DNA of 64,000 nt from Sphingomonas adhaesiva (lineage in GTDB: Bacteria > Pseudomonadota > Alphaproteobacteria > Sphingomonadales > Sphingomonadaceae): contig NZ_NWVC01000001.1 in the NCBI RefSeq assembly GCF_002374855.1, positions 806,001 to 870,000 of the forward strand, read 5' to 3'. Numbering within the stretch: position 1 is the stretch's first letter; every line of letters starts with the position of its first letter. The notes under the pieces are model-generated. The model was not told the DNA's origin, searched no databases, and was given only the letters and a program-made list of their open reading frames with translations. The translations under genes were made by a program, and so were the position numbers. This document shows positions 1-7,718 of this stretch, in pieces.

Positions 1-253
1 GGTTGCTGCCCAGATAGGTCAGGTCGCCGTGATAGCCGTAATCCGGCCCGCCCAGGAACGTCGCGGCGGACTGCGTCGCCGACAGGACGGAAATCGCCGC
101 CAGCCACGCCGGAACGTTGCCCCCCGCCAGGAAATAGTCATGCGCCGTCGCTGTCCCGGTGTTGCGGGGGGTGAAGATCCACCCCCCCGCCAGCAGCAGC
201 AGGACATAGGCGGCGATCACCACCCAGTCCGCGATCGAAAAGGGCAGGCTCAT
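1..253 (-). CDS. Sodium:solute symporter family protein, N-terminal part
   Basis: This is the first 84 residues of a protein that runs off the left edge of the window. The visible part starts MSLPFSIADWVV, has one hydrophobic membrane helix, then FLAGGNVPAWLAA and an SATQSAATFLG segment. That pattern (short periplasmic N-terminus, helix 1, 'FLAGR' loop, helix 2 with a T/S-rich stretch) is typical of the SSS/SLC5 family, which imports sugars, sialic acids, amino acids and other solutes with Na+. It lies 37 bases downstream of the TonB-dependent receptor on the same strand, so the two probably work together: receptor across the outer membrane, symporter across the inner one. The substrate cannot be read from this fragment. 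Confidence 0.8.
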   Translation of the reverse strand, partial: MSLPFSIADWVVIAAYVLLLLAGGWIFTPRNTGTATAHDYFLAGGNVPAWLAAISVLSATQSAATFLGGPDYGYHGDLTYLGSN

Positions 254-290
254 CGCGCTCCGTCCCGCTGCTGCTGCCGCGCGCGCCGCA

Positions 291-3047
291 TCACATCCGC
301 GCGGTCAGCGACAGGCCGATCGTCCGCCCCAGGATGTCGTACGTATCGGGGAAGGTGTTGAACACACCCCCCGTCGTCACGCGCGGCGGCTGCTTGTCGG
401 CGATGTTGTAGACGCCCGCGGTCATCGTGATGCCGGGCACGAAGTCATAGGAGGCGGACAGGTCGAACAGGTTCTGCGCCGGCAGCGTCTCGCTCGATCC
501 CGCCGCGCTCGACCGCACCTTGCCGATACGGATCCAGTCGAACTGGATCACGCCCTTGTCCAGCAGCAGCCCCGCGCCCGCGGTGTGGCGATAGGCGGGC
601 TGGACCAGCGTGGTGCCGTCGCTGGAACAGGTGGCGCCGAACGTCCCCTTGCACTGCACCGCGCTGACGGTCGGGTTCGCCTGGATCGTGTAGGACGTCA
701 CGACATTGCCGGCATAGCCCAGCCGCACGCCCTTGCCCGGCACCCAGTCGCCGCGCACGGTATAGCTGGCGGTGATGTCCAGCCCGCGCTGCAGCAGCCG
801 GCCCAGGTTCTGGTTGTTGACGAACGCATCCTTGAACGTGCCGTCGGCATTGCGCGTCACCAGCCCGCACAGCGGATTGTCCGCGCTGGGATTGGTGATG
901 TAGCAGCTGGTGATCGCCGCCACCGGCTGGATCACGCCGACCGCGCCCTTCAGGTCCAGCTGGTACCAGTCGACCGTCACGTTCAGCCCCGGCAGGAACG
1001 TCGGCGTGAACACCGCGCCCGCCGTGGTGGTGAAGCCGGTTTCGGGCTTCAGGTCCGGGTTGCCGCCATAGAAGTAATTGCCGGTCAGATATGCCGGGGC
1101 GGTCGAATTGGCCGATCCCACGGCCGGCGCGCCCAGCCGCTGGCACTGCGCCTGGTTGCCGGTGCCCAGCACGCACGGATCGCCGCCGTAGCGCGGCTTC
1201 AGCCGGTCGACGGTCACCAGGCTGCTGAACGGCAGCGACGACACGCCGCCCGCGAACTCGCCGAAATTGGGGGTGCGCAGCACGCGCTGATAGGTACCGC
1301 GCAGGCGCAGGTTGCGGTCGACCTCCCAATTGCCCTCGACCTTCCACGTCCCGTGGGTGCCGAACAGGTTATAGTCGGACAGGCGGTACGCGCCGCCCGC
1401 GCTCAGCTTGCGGATCAGCGGCAGGTCGTGGAGCAGCGGCACCAGCAGCTCGCCGTACAGCTCCTTGACGTCGAATTGCCCCGTGTACGCCGCCTGCACG
1501 CCCTGGCGATAGGTGTTGCCGGTCAGCAGCGCGGTGTCCTGCGTCACGTTGGCGGTCTCGCGCCGGTATTCGACGCCCGCGGCGAAGCCGATCGGCCCGG
1601 CGGGCAGCGAGAACAGCTCCTCCAGCGATCCGTTGACGGTCGCGGCGGCGACGAACTGGTCGCGCTTGCGGTTGAAGCCGTTGATTGGGCTGCCCAGCGC
1701 GGCCACGATGCCGGGGCGGTTGGGGCCGAAGATGTCGACGGTGTTGACCACCGACGCGAAATTGTTGGCGCCCGCCGCATTGGCGACCAGCCCGTCGCCG
1801 GTCACCACCGTTCCTTCGGTCGAACGACCGTATTGCGCATAGACGTTCCAGCGGATCGCGTCGGTCAGCGGCCCGCGCAGGCCGCCCTGGAACTGGTAGA
1901 TGTCGCGTTCGGTATTGAACGTCACCAGCCCCAGCTCGGCCAGCGAACGCGCCACGTTCACCTGCGCCGCGCCGTTGACGAAGGTCAGCTGGCTGCGGAT
2001 CGCGTCGGTCAGGAACGGGTTGGTCGCGCTGATCGACACGGTGCGGTTGACCGACGCGGGCGTCGCGCCGGGCGTACCGGTCTCGCTGGTCCGGGTATTG
2101 GTATACATGGCGCGGCCGTACAGCTCGACCGCCGGCGCCAGCTCGTACTTGTACAGCGCGGCGACGTTGATTCGCTTGAGCGGCGACACCAGCGGGTAAC
2201 GCGCCGACAGGTTCGACGTCGCCGTCGGATTGGTCGTGAAGTCGCCCGCATCGGTGAAGCCGAACCGCCGCCCGCTCGCCACGTCGGTGAACACGCCGCC
2301 AATGCTCGGGATCGTCTGGTTCGGGGTCGCCGCCCAGTCGCGCTGCCCCGCGACGATCAGGTCGCGCTGCGTGTAATCGGCCGCGATCACCACATGCCCG
2401 CGCGATCCCAGCCCGGCGCCGACCATGATCGACGCACCATATTGCGCGCCGCCGTTGGTCGACAGCCGCCCGACCGCGCTGCCGCGCACGCCCTCGAACT
2501 CGTCGTTCAGGATGAAGTTGACGACGCCCGCGACCGCATCCGCGCCATAGACCGCGGCGGCGCCGCCGGTCAGCACGTCGGTCCGCTTGATCAGCGAGGC
2601 CGGGATGGAATTGACGTCCACCGAGTTGCGGAAGCTGAACGGCGCGGCGCGCGTCCCGTCGATCAGCACCAGCGAGCGGCTCTGCCCGAAGTTGCGCAGT
2701 TCCAGCACCTGCGCGCCGAAGGCATCGCTACCCTGCGACCCCTGCCGCACGCCGCCCGACAGCTGCGGCAGCTTGGTGGAGAAATCCTCGATCGTCAGCG
2801 CCGACTGAAGGCGGATCTGCTGCTCGCTGGTCGACGCGACCGGGCTGCTCGCGGTCAGGCCGGGGACCGCGATGCGCGTCCCGGTGACGACGATATCGCT
2901 GGCCGGGGCGGCGGTATTGGCGGCTGCGTCAGGGGTGGCGGCGTCCTGCGGCGCGGGGGCCGCCTGCGCTGCCGCCTGCGTCGGCATCTGCACCAGCACC
3001 ACCGCCAGCGCCGCCAGTGCGACCGCGTTTCCGTGCGACCTCAGCAT
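291..3047 (-). CDS. TonB-dependent receptor
   Basis: A 918-residue outer-membrane receptor that takes up a large substrate using TonB energy. A signal peptide (about residues 1-29, ending TQAAAQA) is followed by an Ala/Pro-rich linker, a TonB-box-like DIVVTGTRI, a plug domain with LIKRTDVLTGGAAAVYGADAVAG, and a long beta-barrel rich in aromatic strands, ending in LSLTARM. The open frame continues upstream, but the start at 3047 is clear: it opens the signal peptide and has AAGGGG-type ribosome binding seven bases before it. The neighbours, a symporter on the same strand and a divergent GH84 hexosaminidase, suggest a glycan or amino-sugar substrate. That is inference from context. Iron or cobalamin receptors look similar at this level. 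Confidence 0.93.
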   Translation of the reverse strand: MLRSHGNAVALAALAVVLVQMPTQAAAQAAPAPQDAATPDAAANTAAPASDIVVTGTRIAVPGLTASSPVASTSEQQIRLQSALTIEDFSTKLPQLSGGVRQGSQGSDAFGAQVLELRNFGQSRSLVLIDGTRAAPFSFRNSVDVNSIPASLIKRTDVLTGGAAAVYGADAVAGVVNFILNDEFEGVRGSAVGRLSTNGGAQYGASIMVGAGLGSRGHVVIAADYTQRDLIVAGQRDWAATPNQTIPSIGGVFTDVASGRRFGFTDAGDFTTNPTATSNLSARYPLVSPLKRINVAALYKYELAPAVELYGRAMYTNTRTSETGTPGATPASVNRTVSISATNPFLTDAIRSQLTFVNGAAQVNVARSLAELGLVTFNTERDIYQFQGGLRGPLTDAIRWNVYAQYGRSTEGTVVTGDGLVANAAGANNFASVVNTVDIFGPNRPGIVAALGSPINGFNRKRDQFVAAATVNGSLEELFSLPAGPIGFAAGVEYRRETANVTQDTALLTGNTYRQGVQAAYTGQFDVKELYGELLVPLLHDLPLIRKLSAGGAYRLSDYNLFGTHGTWKVEGNWEVDRNLRLRGTYQRVLRTPNFGEFAGGVSSLPFSSLVTVDRLKPRYGGDPCVLGTGNQAQCQRLGAPAVGSANSTAPAYLTGNYFYGGNPDLKPETGFTTTAGAVFTPTFLPGLNVTVDWYQLDLKGAVGVIQPVAAITSCYITNPSADNPLCGLVTRNADGTFKDAFVNNQNLGRLLQRGLDITASYTVRGDWVPGKGVRLGYAGNVVTSYTIQANPTVSAVQCKGTFGATCSSDGTTLVQPAYRHTAGAGLLLDKGVIQFDWIRIGKVRSSAAGSSETLPAQNLFDLSASYDFVPGITMTAGVYNIADKQPPRVTTGGVFNTFPDTYDILGRTIGLSLTARM

Positions 3048-3152
3048 CGAATGTCCCCTTGCCCCGAATGATCGTTCCGGCCGGTCGCGCGAAAGCCGAT
3101 TCGCCGCCGTCCACCGGCTCGTTCTAATCGCCACGCCGTGGAAATGTAAACA

Positions 3153-3180
3153 ACCGGTATTATACTGGTACGCCATACCA
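3153..3180. promoter_or_regulatory. Overlapping palindromes, likely operator
   Basis: Two inverted repeats overlap in the 165-base gap between the divergent TonB receptor and GH84 genes. ACCNGTATNATACNGGT (3153-3169) is perfectly symmetrical outside the N positions, and TGGTA-N5-TACCA (3166-3180) is a perfect dyad. Such TGGTA/TACCA symmetry fits a dimeric repressor, for example of the GntR type, controlling both genes. No regulator gene of that kind is visible in the window. Confidence 0.5.
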
Positions 3181-3212
3181 TCGCCGAACTTGCCCCGCGG
3201 CGCGCCAATGGT

Positions 3213-4310
3213 ATGCATCGCGGCATGACCGCCGCTGCCAACCCCGCCCGCCCCGACCTCGGCATGATCGAGGGGCGCTTCGGCCGCCTGTGGACCCCGG
3301 CCGAGCGCGGCCATGTCGTCGCCACGCTCGCCGGGGCCGGCTATTCTTTCTACCATTACGGGCCGAAGGGCGACCGCGCGCTGCGCCGCGACTGGCGCGT
3401 CGCACACGATGCGGTGCAGGCCGATGCGCTCGCGCGCCTGTCGGCCGAGGTCCGCGGCGCGGGGATGCGCTTCGGACTCGCATTGACCCCGGACGGCTCG
3501 ACGCATCCGTTCGACGATGCCGCACGCGCCGACCTTACCCGCCGCATCGCCGATCTCGATGCGATCGGTATCGACGATCTGGCGATCCTGTTCGACGATC
3601 TGCGCGGCGACATGCCCGACCTGGCGGCACGGCAGGCCGATGTCGTCAATTTCTGCGCCGCCGCCACCCGCGCGACGCGCGTCTACACCTGCCCGACCTA
3701 TTATTCCGACGATCCGGTGCTGGACATGGTCTTCACGCCGCGCCCGGCCGACTATCTCGGCGACCTCGGCCGCCGCCTCGATCCCGCGATCCGGGTCTAT
3801 TGGACCGGTGAGGAAGTCTGCCCGAAGGAGATCGGCCCCGCGCATCTGGCGCGCGTCGGGGGCGAACTGGGGCGTCCGGTGTGCCTGTGGGACAATTGGC
3901 CCGTCAACGACGGCGCGCGCATGTCGCGCTTCCTCCACCTGCGAGCCTTTACCGGCCGCCCCGCCGCCAATGCCGCGCACCTGTCGGGCCATGCGATCAA
4001 CCCGGCGATCCAGGCCCATCTGGGCTGCATCCCCGCGCTGACGCTGCCGATGGTCTACGATCAGGGGGCGGACTATGCCTATGGCGCGGCCTTCGCCGCC
4101 GCGGCCGAGCGCCTGCTGGGCCAGCCGTTCGCGCATATGCTGCAACAGGATCTGATCGCGTTGCAGGATACCGGCCACGAACGCCTCGGCACCCGCGCCG
4201 CGAAGCTGCGCGATCGCTACGCCCCGATCGACCACCCCGCCGCACGCGAGATCATCCGCTGGCTCGATGGCGCGGACCTGATGACCGACGCCGAGGTACA
4301 GACGCAATAG
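3213..4310 (+). CDS. GH84-type beta-N-acetylglucosaminidase (O-GlcNAcase family)
   Basis: A 365-residue protein matching the catalytic domain of glycoside hydrolase family 84, which removes beta-linked GlcNAc by substrate-assisted catalysis. The key motif is LAILFDDLRGDMPD: the adjacent Asp pair (codons 3594-3599) aligns with the two catalytic aspartates of bacterial and human O-GlcNAcase. Later family signatures are YWTGEEVCPKEI and LWDNWPVNDG. No signal peptide is evident and no extra binding domains are present, so it is shorter than secreted clostridial NagJ-type enzymes and may act in the cytoplasm. The start may be ATG 3213 or ATG 3225; neither has a strong ribosome site. It is divergent from the TonB receptor, which supports a role in using GlcNAc-containing compounds. 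Confidence 0.85.
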   Translation: MHRGMTAAANPARPDLGMIEGRFGRLWTPAERGHVVATLAGAGYSFYHYGPKGDRALRRDWRVAHDAVQADALARLSAEVRGAGMRFGLALTPDGSTHPFDDAARADLTRRIADLDAIGIDDLAILFDDLRGDMPDLAARQADVVNFCAAATRATRVYTCPTYYSDDPVLDMVFTPRPADYLGDLGRRLDPAIRVYWTGEEVCPKEIGPAHLARVGGELGRPVCLWDNWPVNDGARMSRFLHLRAFTGRPAANAAHLSGHAINPAIQAHLGCIPALTLPMVYDQGADYAYGAAFAAAAERLLGQPFAHMLQQDLIALQDTGHERLGTRAAKLRDRYAPIDHPAAREIIRWLDGADLMTDAEVQTQ

Positions 4311-4320
4311 CGCCTGCGCG

Positions 4321-4779
4321 TCAGGCCGCCGCCACCCCCGCCTCTGCAAGAGTCCGGCGCAGCGCCCGCACCTCGTCGGTCAGCGCGATCACCGCCTCCA
4401 GCGTCAACCCGGTGCTTGCGAACACGCGCCGCGCCATCGGCGCGCTTTCCTCGCGCAGCGCACGGCCGCGCTCGGTCAGATGTACCCGCACCTGCCGTTC
4501 GTCCTGCGCGTCGCGCGTGCGCGTCACCACGCCGCCCGCCTCCAGCCGCTTGACCAGCGGGGTGATCGTGCTCGGCTCCAGCGCCAGCCGCGCCGCCACC
4601 GCCCCGATCGTACGCCCATCCTCCTCCCACAACACCTGCAGCACCAGATATTGCGGATAGGTCAGCCCCAGCGCGTCCAGCATCGGCTTGTAGACGCGCC
4701 CCATCTCCATCGACGCGCTGTACAGCGCGAAGCACAATTGCCGTTCCAGCGGCGCCGGGTGGGAAAGCGTGTCGGCCAT
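4321..4779 (-). CDS. MarR-family regulator, OhrR-like
   Basis: A 152-residue winged-helix repressor. The N-terminal LERQLCFALYSAS segment places a Cys at residue 16, where OhrR proteins have their peroxide-sensing Cys, and GLTYPQYLVLQVLWE is the typical OhrR dimer/sensor helix. The DNA-binding helix and wing lie around residues 60-95 (EPSTITPLVKRLEAGGVV then RDAQDERQVRV). OhrR represses ohr, the organic hydroperoxide reductase. No ohr gene is nearby, so the target is elsewhere or this is a relative with other targets. The sequence alone supports one-Cys sensing. Confidence 0.8.
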   Translation of the reverse strand: MADTLSHPAPLERQLCFALYSASMEMGRVYKPMLDALGLTYPQYLVLQVLWEEDGRTIGAVAARLALEPSTITPLVKRLEAGGVVTRTRDAQDERQVRVHLTERGRALREESAPMARRVFASTGLTLEAVIALTDEVRALRRTLAEAGVAAA

Positions 4780-4890
4780 CGTCGCGCCTTAACCTCGGGG
4801 GTGTCGCGGACCAATACAAGCGCGGATTACGCCCAAAGTATGAGGCCCGGATTGACCAATCGGTAAGGATGACGCCGCTAGACCGATGCG

Positions 4891-5277
4891 ATGAAAGCCG
4901 AATATTCTTTCGATCCCGACACCGCGCACGGCCTGATGCGCGTCAGGATGGCGGGATTCTTCGAGCCGGGCGACGTGGCGCGCTTCGCCGCCGACCTCAT
5001 GGAACAGCTGGCGCAGCTGGGGCGCCCGCCGAACGAACATCTGACGTTGGTCGATATCCGCGCGATGGACATCCAATCGCAACAGGCGGTCGAACGGTTC
5101 GAACAGGTGCTGGCCAATTCGCCGATGCGATCGCGGCGGCTGGCGTTCGTCGTCGGCCGGTCCCTGTCGCGGATGCAGATCAAGCGCGCCGCCAGCAGCC
5201 GCGATGCCGGCTATTTCCAGGCGCCCGAACGCGCGGAGGCGTGGCTGCTCGGCAAGGACGACGCCGCCGCCGCCTGA
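4891..5277 (+). CDS. STAS/SpoIIAA-like domain protein
   Basis: A 128-residue soluble protein with the look of the STAS-like (SpoIIAA-like) family found in many Sphingomonadales: a beta-strand start (MKAEYSFDPDTAHGLMRVRMAGFFEPGDVARF), a helix, the strand HLTLVDIRAMDI, a helix, and the strand RRLAFVVG. There is no signal peptide or membrane helix. It is divergent from the OhrR-like gene and lies 49 bases before tetR. The function is unknown; the assignment rests on overall pattern rather than on a catalytic motif. Confidence 0.6.
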   Translation: MKAEYSFDPDTAHGLMRVRMAGFFEPGDVARFAADLMEQLAQLGRPPNEHLTLVDIRAMDIQSQQAVERFEQVLANSPMRSRRLAFVVGRSLSRMQIKRAASSRDAGYFQAPERAEAWLLGKDDAAAA

Positions 5278-5315
5278 CGCGCCGCCCCTCGACGGCATCG
5301 GCACGGCGCATTATA

Positions 5316-5327
5316 TACCGCGCGTTA
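5316..5327. promoter_or_regulatory. TACC-N4-GTTA dyad over the tetR start codon
   Basis: The sequence TACCGCGCGTTA overlaps the first base of the tetR start codon. It differs by one base from the TACC-N4-GGTA dyads at 5985 and 6031, which suggests that TetR represses its own gene by binding here. Confidence 0.45.
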
Positions 5328-5971
5328 TGGAAAGCGCAGCACACGTCCCCGCCGCGGAACTCGCCCCGGAAGCGGCCGCCGCCCCGCGCGGCCGCCCGCG
5401 CGGTTTCTGCCCCGACGCCGCGCTCGCCGCCGCCCTGGGCGTGTTCTGGACCCGCGGGTACGAAGGCGCATCGATGGCGGACCTGACCGCCGCGATGGGC
5501 ATCACCAAGCCCAGCCTGTACGCCGCCTTCGGTAACAAGGAACAATTGTTCCACAAGGCGCTCGACCTCTACGAAACCGAAAAGCTCGCCTATATCCGCG
5601 AGGCACTGGATCAGCCGACCGCCCGCGCTGTCGCCGAGCATCTGCTGCGCGGCGCGGTCGCGGCGCAGACCAGCGCCGACGATCCCAGGGGCTGCCTGGG
5701 CGTCATCGGTGCCGCTGCGTGCAGCAACGCCGCCGATTCGATCCGTACCCACGTCCTGGCGCGCCGCGAATCCTCCCACGCCGCGCTGGTGAAGCGGTTC
5801 CGCCGTGCGCAGCGCGACGGCGACCTGCCCGATCACGCCGATCCGCTGGCGCTGGCGCAGTTCCTCTACACCGTGCTGCAGGGGATGGCGGTGCAGGCGG
5901 GCGGGGGCACGTCGCGCGCGGACCTCGACAAGGTCGTCGACACCAGCCTGATGCTATGGCCGGGGCGCTGA
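5327..5971 (+). CDS. TetR/AcrR-family transcriptional regulator
   Basis: A 214-residue one-component regulator. The N-terminal helix-turn-helix covers about residues 33-78, with GASMADLTAAMGITKPSLYA and FGNKEQLF as the classic TetR signature. The C-terminal part is the all-helical ligand and dimer domain, with a Cys-containing stretch DPRGCLGVIGAAACSN. The open frame extends upstream, but the start at 5327 gives a normal length. Matching dyads lie at its own start and twice just after its stop, so it probably controls itself and the downstream small gene, and perhaps the pirin gene. The inducer is unknown. Confidence 0.88.
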   Translation: MESAAHVPAAELAPEAAAAPRGRPRGFCPDAALAAALGVFWTRGYEGASMADLTAAMGITKPSLYAAFGNKEQLFHKALDLYETEKLAYIREALDQPTARAVAEHLLRGAVAAQTSADDPRGCLGVIGAAACSNAADSIRTHVLARRESSHAALVKRFRRAQRDGDLPDHADPLALAQFLYTVLQGMAVQAGGGTSRADLDKVVDTSLMLWPGR

Positions 5972-5984
5972 CACGGGTATTTTT

Positions 5985-5996
5985 TACCGGCCGGTA
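5985..5996. promoter_or_regulatory. TACC-GGCC-GGTA palindrome, likely TetR operator
   Basis: A perfect 12-base palindrome 13 bases after the tetR stop codon. It shares both half-sites with the dyad at 6031, centre-to-centre distance 46 bases. TetR-family operators of the NemR type have a similar ACC-N4-GGT core. Confidence 0.55.
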
Positions 5997-6030
5997 CAAA
6001 AGCCATTGACGGCCTGCCGGACGGTTTTTA

Positions 6031-6042
6031 TACCGCTTGGTA
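6031..6042. promoter_or_regulatory. TACC-GCTT-GGTA dyad, likely TetR operator
   Basis: A second copy of the TACC-N4-GGTA element, between tetR and the small gene at 6232. Together with 5985-5996 it makes a paired operator in the presumed promoter of the downstream gene. Confidence 0.55.
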
Positions 6043-6231
6043 CGGAACGGGGCCGCATCGACCTCGCCCGATCGAACAGGGGATCGCGATGACGGCGCCG
6101 GACACCAGCCCTTCCTGACGTTCCGGCTGCGCCGTCGCAGCCCCTCGCCCCCACCCGTCTATCCCGGCCGACACCGTCCGGCGCGTGCCATCGCGCCGCG
6201 ATGCCGCGCGGCCTTCGCCAGGAACCGCCGC

Positions 6232-6642
6232 ATGGCCTATCTGTCCTTCGATCCGATCAACGCCACCCCCGTTGCCGCCCCGCGCACCGCGCCCGCGCCG
6301 CTCGCCACCCCCCTCGCCGCCACCGCCGACGTTGCGCCCCGGCTAAGCGCACTCGAATGGTCGGTCGTCGCGCTCGCCCGCAACGACCGGCTGTCGTCGC
6401 TGCGCGCGCCAGGGCGGATGACCACCGCGATGCGGGTGATCTTCCGCCAGTATAACCGGATGCTCGCCGACGACCGGCTGGAGGCGCTCCGCCGCATCGC
6501 GGTGCTCGGCTGGCATCACGGCTATGCCGTGCCCTCGCACGAGGTCGCGCGCTTCCTGCGCGCCGGCTATTCGCAGGGGCAGTACGAGCTGATGATGGAC
6601 AGCATTGGTGCCGCACACGCCACGCGCCAGCCGCGCCGCTGA
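6232..6642 (+). CDS. Hypothetical protein of 136 residues
   Basis: I do not recognise this protein. It begins MAYLSFDPINATPVA, has a low-complexity Ala/Pro stretch to about residue 35, then a compact, probably helical region (ALEWSVVALARNDRLSSLR, VIFRQYNRMLADDRLEALRR, HEVARFLRAGYS). There is no signal peptide or membrane helix. The start at 6232 has AGGA upstream. The longer open frame beginning at 6037 would cross the second TetR-type operator and is less likely. Position downstream of tetR and two operator-like dyads suggests TetR control. The codon use matches its neighbours, so it is probably real. Confidence 0.65.
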   Translation: MAYLSFDPINATPVAAPRTAPAPLATPLAATADVAPRLSALEWSVVALARNDRLSSLRAPGRMTTAMRVIFRQYNRMLADDRLEALRRIAVLGWHHGYAVPSHEVARFLRAGYSQGQYELMMDSIGAAHATRQPRR

Positions 6643-6765
6643 TCGCGCCATCATGTCAAAATCGGCAACGATCCGTTTGCCACCTGCCATCTGACGAAAC
6701 GATCGCGCGCCGCCTACATTGCCCTTCGTGATCCGGCGCCGACGCCGGACAGCGGAGATACTCCC

Positions 6766-7464
6766 ATGATCGACCTTCGTCCGTTCGATACGCTTGGCGG
6801 TGCCAACCATGGCTGGCTGGACGCGAAACACCATTTCTCCTTCGCCGGCTATCACGATCCCGCGCGCGTCCATTGGGGCAACCTGCGCGTGTGGAACGAC
6901 GACACGATCGCGCCGAAGACCGGCTTCCCCCCGCATCCGCACAACGACATGGAAATCATCACCTATGTCCGCGAAGGCGCGATCACGCACCAGGACAGCC
7001 TGGGCAATGCCGGCCGGACCGAGGCGGGCGACGTCCAGGTGATGAGCGCGGGCACCGGCATCCGCCACTCGGAATATAATATGGAGGATGTGACGACGAA
7101 GATCTTCCAGATCTGGATCGTCCCCACCCGCACCGGCGACGCGCCGCAATGGGGCGCCAAGCCGTTTCCGAAGGGCGACCGCTCGGGACAGTTCGTGACG
7201 CTCGCCAGCGGTTACGACGACGATGCGGACGCGCTGCCGATCCGCACCGACGCACGCGTGCTGGGCGCGACGATCCGCGCCGGCGAAACCGCCACCTATA
7301 CGCTGGGCCGCAACCGGAAGGCGTATCTGGTCCCCGCCACGGGTGCGGTCGACATCCAGGGGGTGCGCGTGGGCACGCGTGACGGCGCCGCCATCAGCGA
7401 CGTCGACACGCTGACCATCACCGCGATCGACGATGCCGAGATCGTGATGGTCGACGCCGCCTGA
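6766..7464 (+). CDS. Pirin family protein (bicupin, possible quercetinase)
   Basis: A 232-residue bicupin. The N-terminal cupin carries the full pirin metal site: His57 and His59 in FPPHPHNDMEIITY, and His101 and Glu103 in SAGTGIRHSEYN, the same spacing as in human pirin and E. coli YhaK/YhhW. These proteins bind iron; some oxidise quercetin, others act as redox sensors. The start at 6766 has GGAG upstream. The upstream tetR and operator pair may include it in their control, although 123 bases separate it from the preceding gene. The actual substrate is unknown. Confidence 0.9.
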   Translation: MIDLRPFDTLGGANHGWLDAKHHFSFAGYHDPARVHWGNLRVWNDDTIAPKTGFPPHPHNDMEIITYVREGAITHQDSLGNAGRTEAGDVQVMSAGTGIRHSEYNMEDVTTKIFQIWIVPTRTGDAPQWGAKPFPKGDRSGQFVTLASGYDDDADALPIRTDARVLGATIRAGETATYTLGRNRKAYLVPATGAVDIQGVRVGTRDGAAISDVDTLTITAIDDAEIVMVDAA

Positions 7465-7479
7465 GCCGTCTCGCCGGCC

Positions 7480-7513
7480 CCTTCGCGTGGCCCCTTCCAG
7501 GGCCACGCGAAGG
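7480..7513 (+). terminator. Perfect 14-bp stem hairpin after the pirin gene
   Basis: CCTTCGCGTGGCCC at 7480-7493 pairs perfectly with GGGCCACGCGAAGG at 7500-7513 across a six-base loop. It begins 16 bases after the pirin stop. There is no U-run after it, so it may work as a terminator or as an mRNA-stabilising hairpin. Confidence 0.6.
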
Positions 7514-7553
7514 CCCACCCGCGCCGCTTCGAGCCCTTCTGCAAAGCCCCCTT

Positions 7554-7581
7554 CGTCATGCCGGACGTGTTCCGGCATCCA
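7554..7581. repeat. REP-like palindromic element
   Basis: The core TGCCGGA-cgtgt-TCCGGCA (7559-7577) inside CGTCATGCCGGA...CATCCA belongs to the same family as the elements at 20794, 20861, 27970 and 28141. These short extragenic palindromes (CGTCAYSCCGGA-N5-TCCGG) are scattered between genes in many alphaproteobacteria. The rest of the 254-base gap 7465-7718 holds the hairpin at 7480 and no evident gene. Confidence 0.75.
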
Positions 7582-7718
7582 TCTCTCCCCAAACGCACAA
7601 GCCGTTGCTTTTGCGGCGCCGTGGGCCGCAGCCTTTTCCGGGATGATGGAAAGGGGGCTGGCCTACCCGCCCCGATCGCGCCACAACGCGCTGCTACCGA
7701 TCGGGAAGGGATAACGCG

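Noticed and set aside
585..3071. 828-residue open frame on the plus strand
   Set aside because: It is the antisense of the TonB-dependent receptor; its composition (Arg, Ala, Gly-rich) has no domain pattern and the opposite strand has clear motifs.
3048..4349. Upstream extension of the TonB receptor frame to 1352 residues
   Set aside because: The extension runs antisense through the GH84 gene, and the signal peptide with ribosome site sets the start at 3047.
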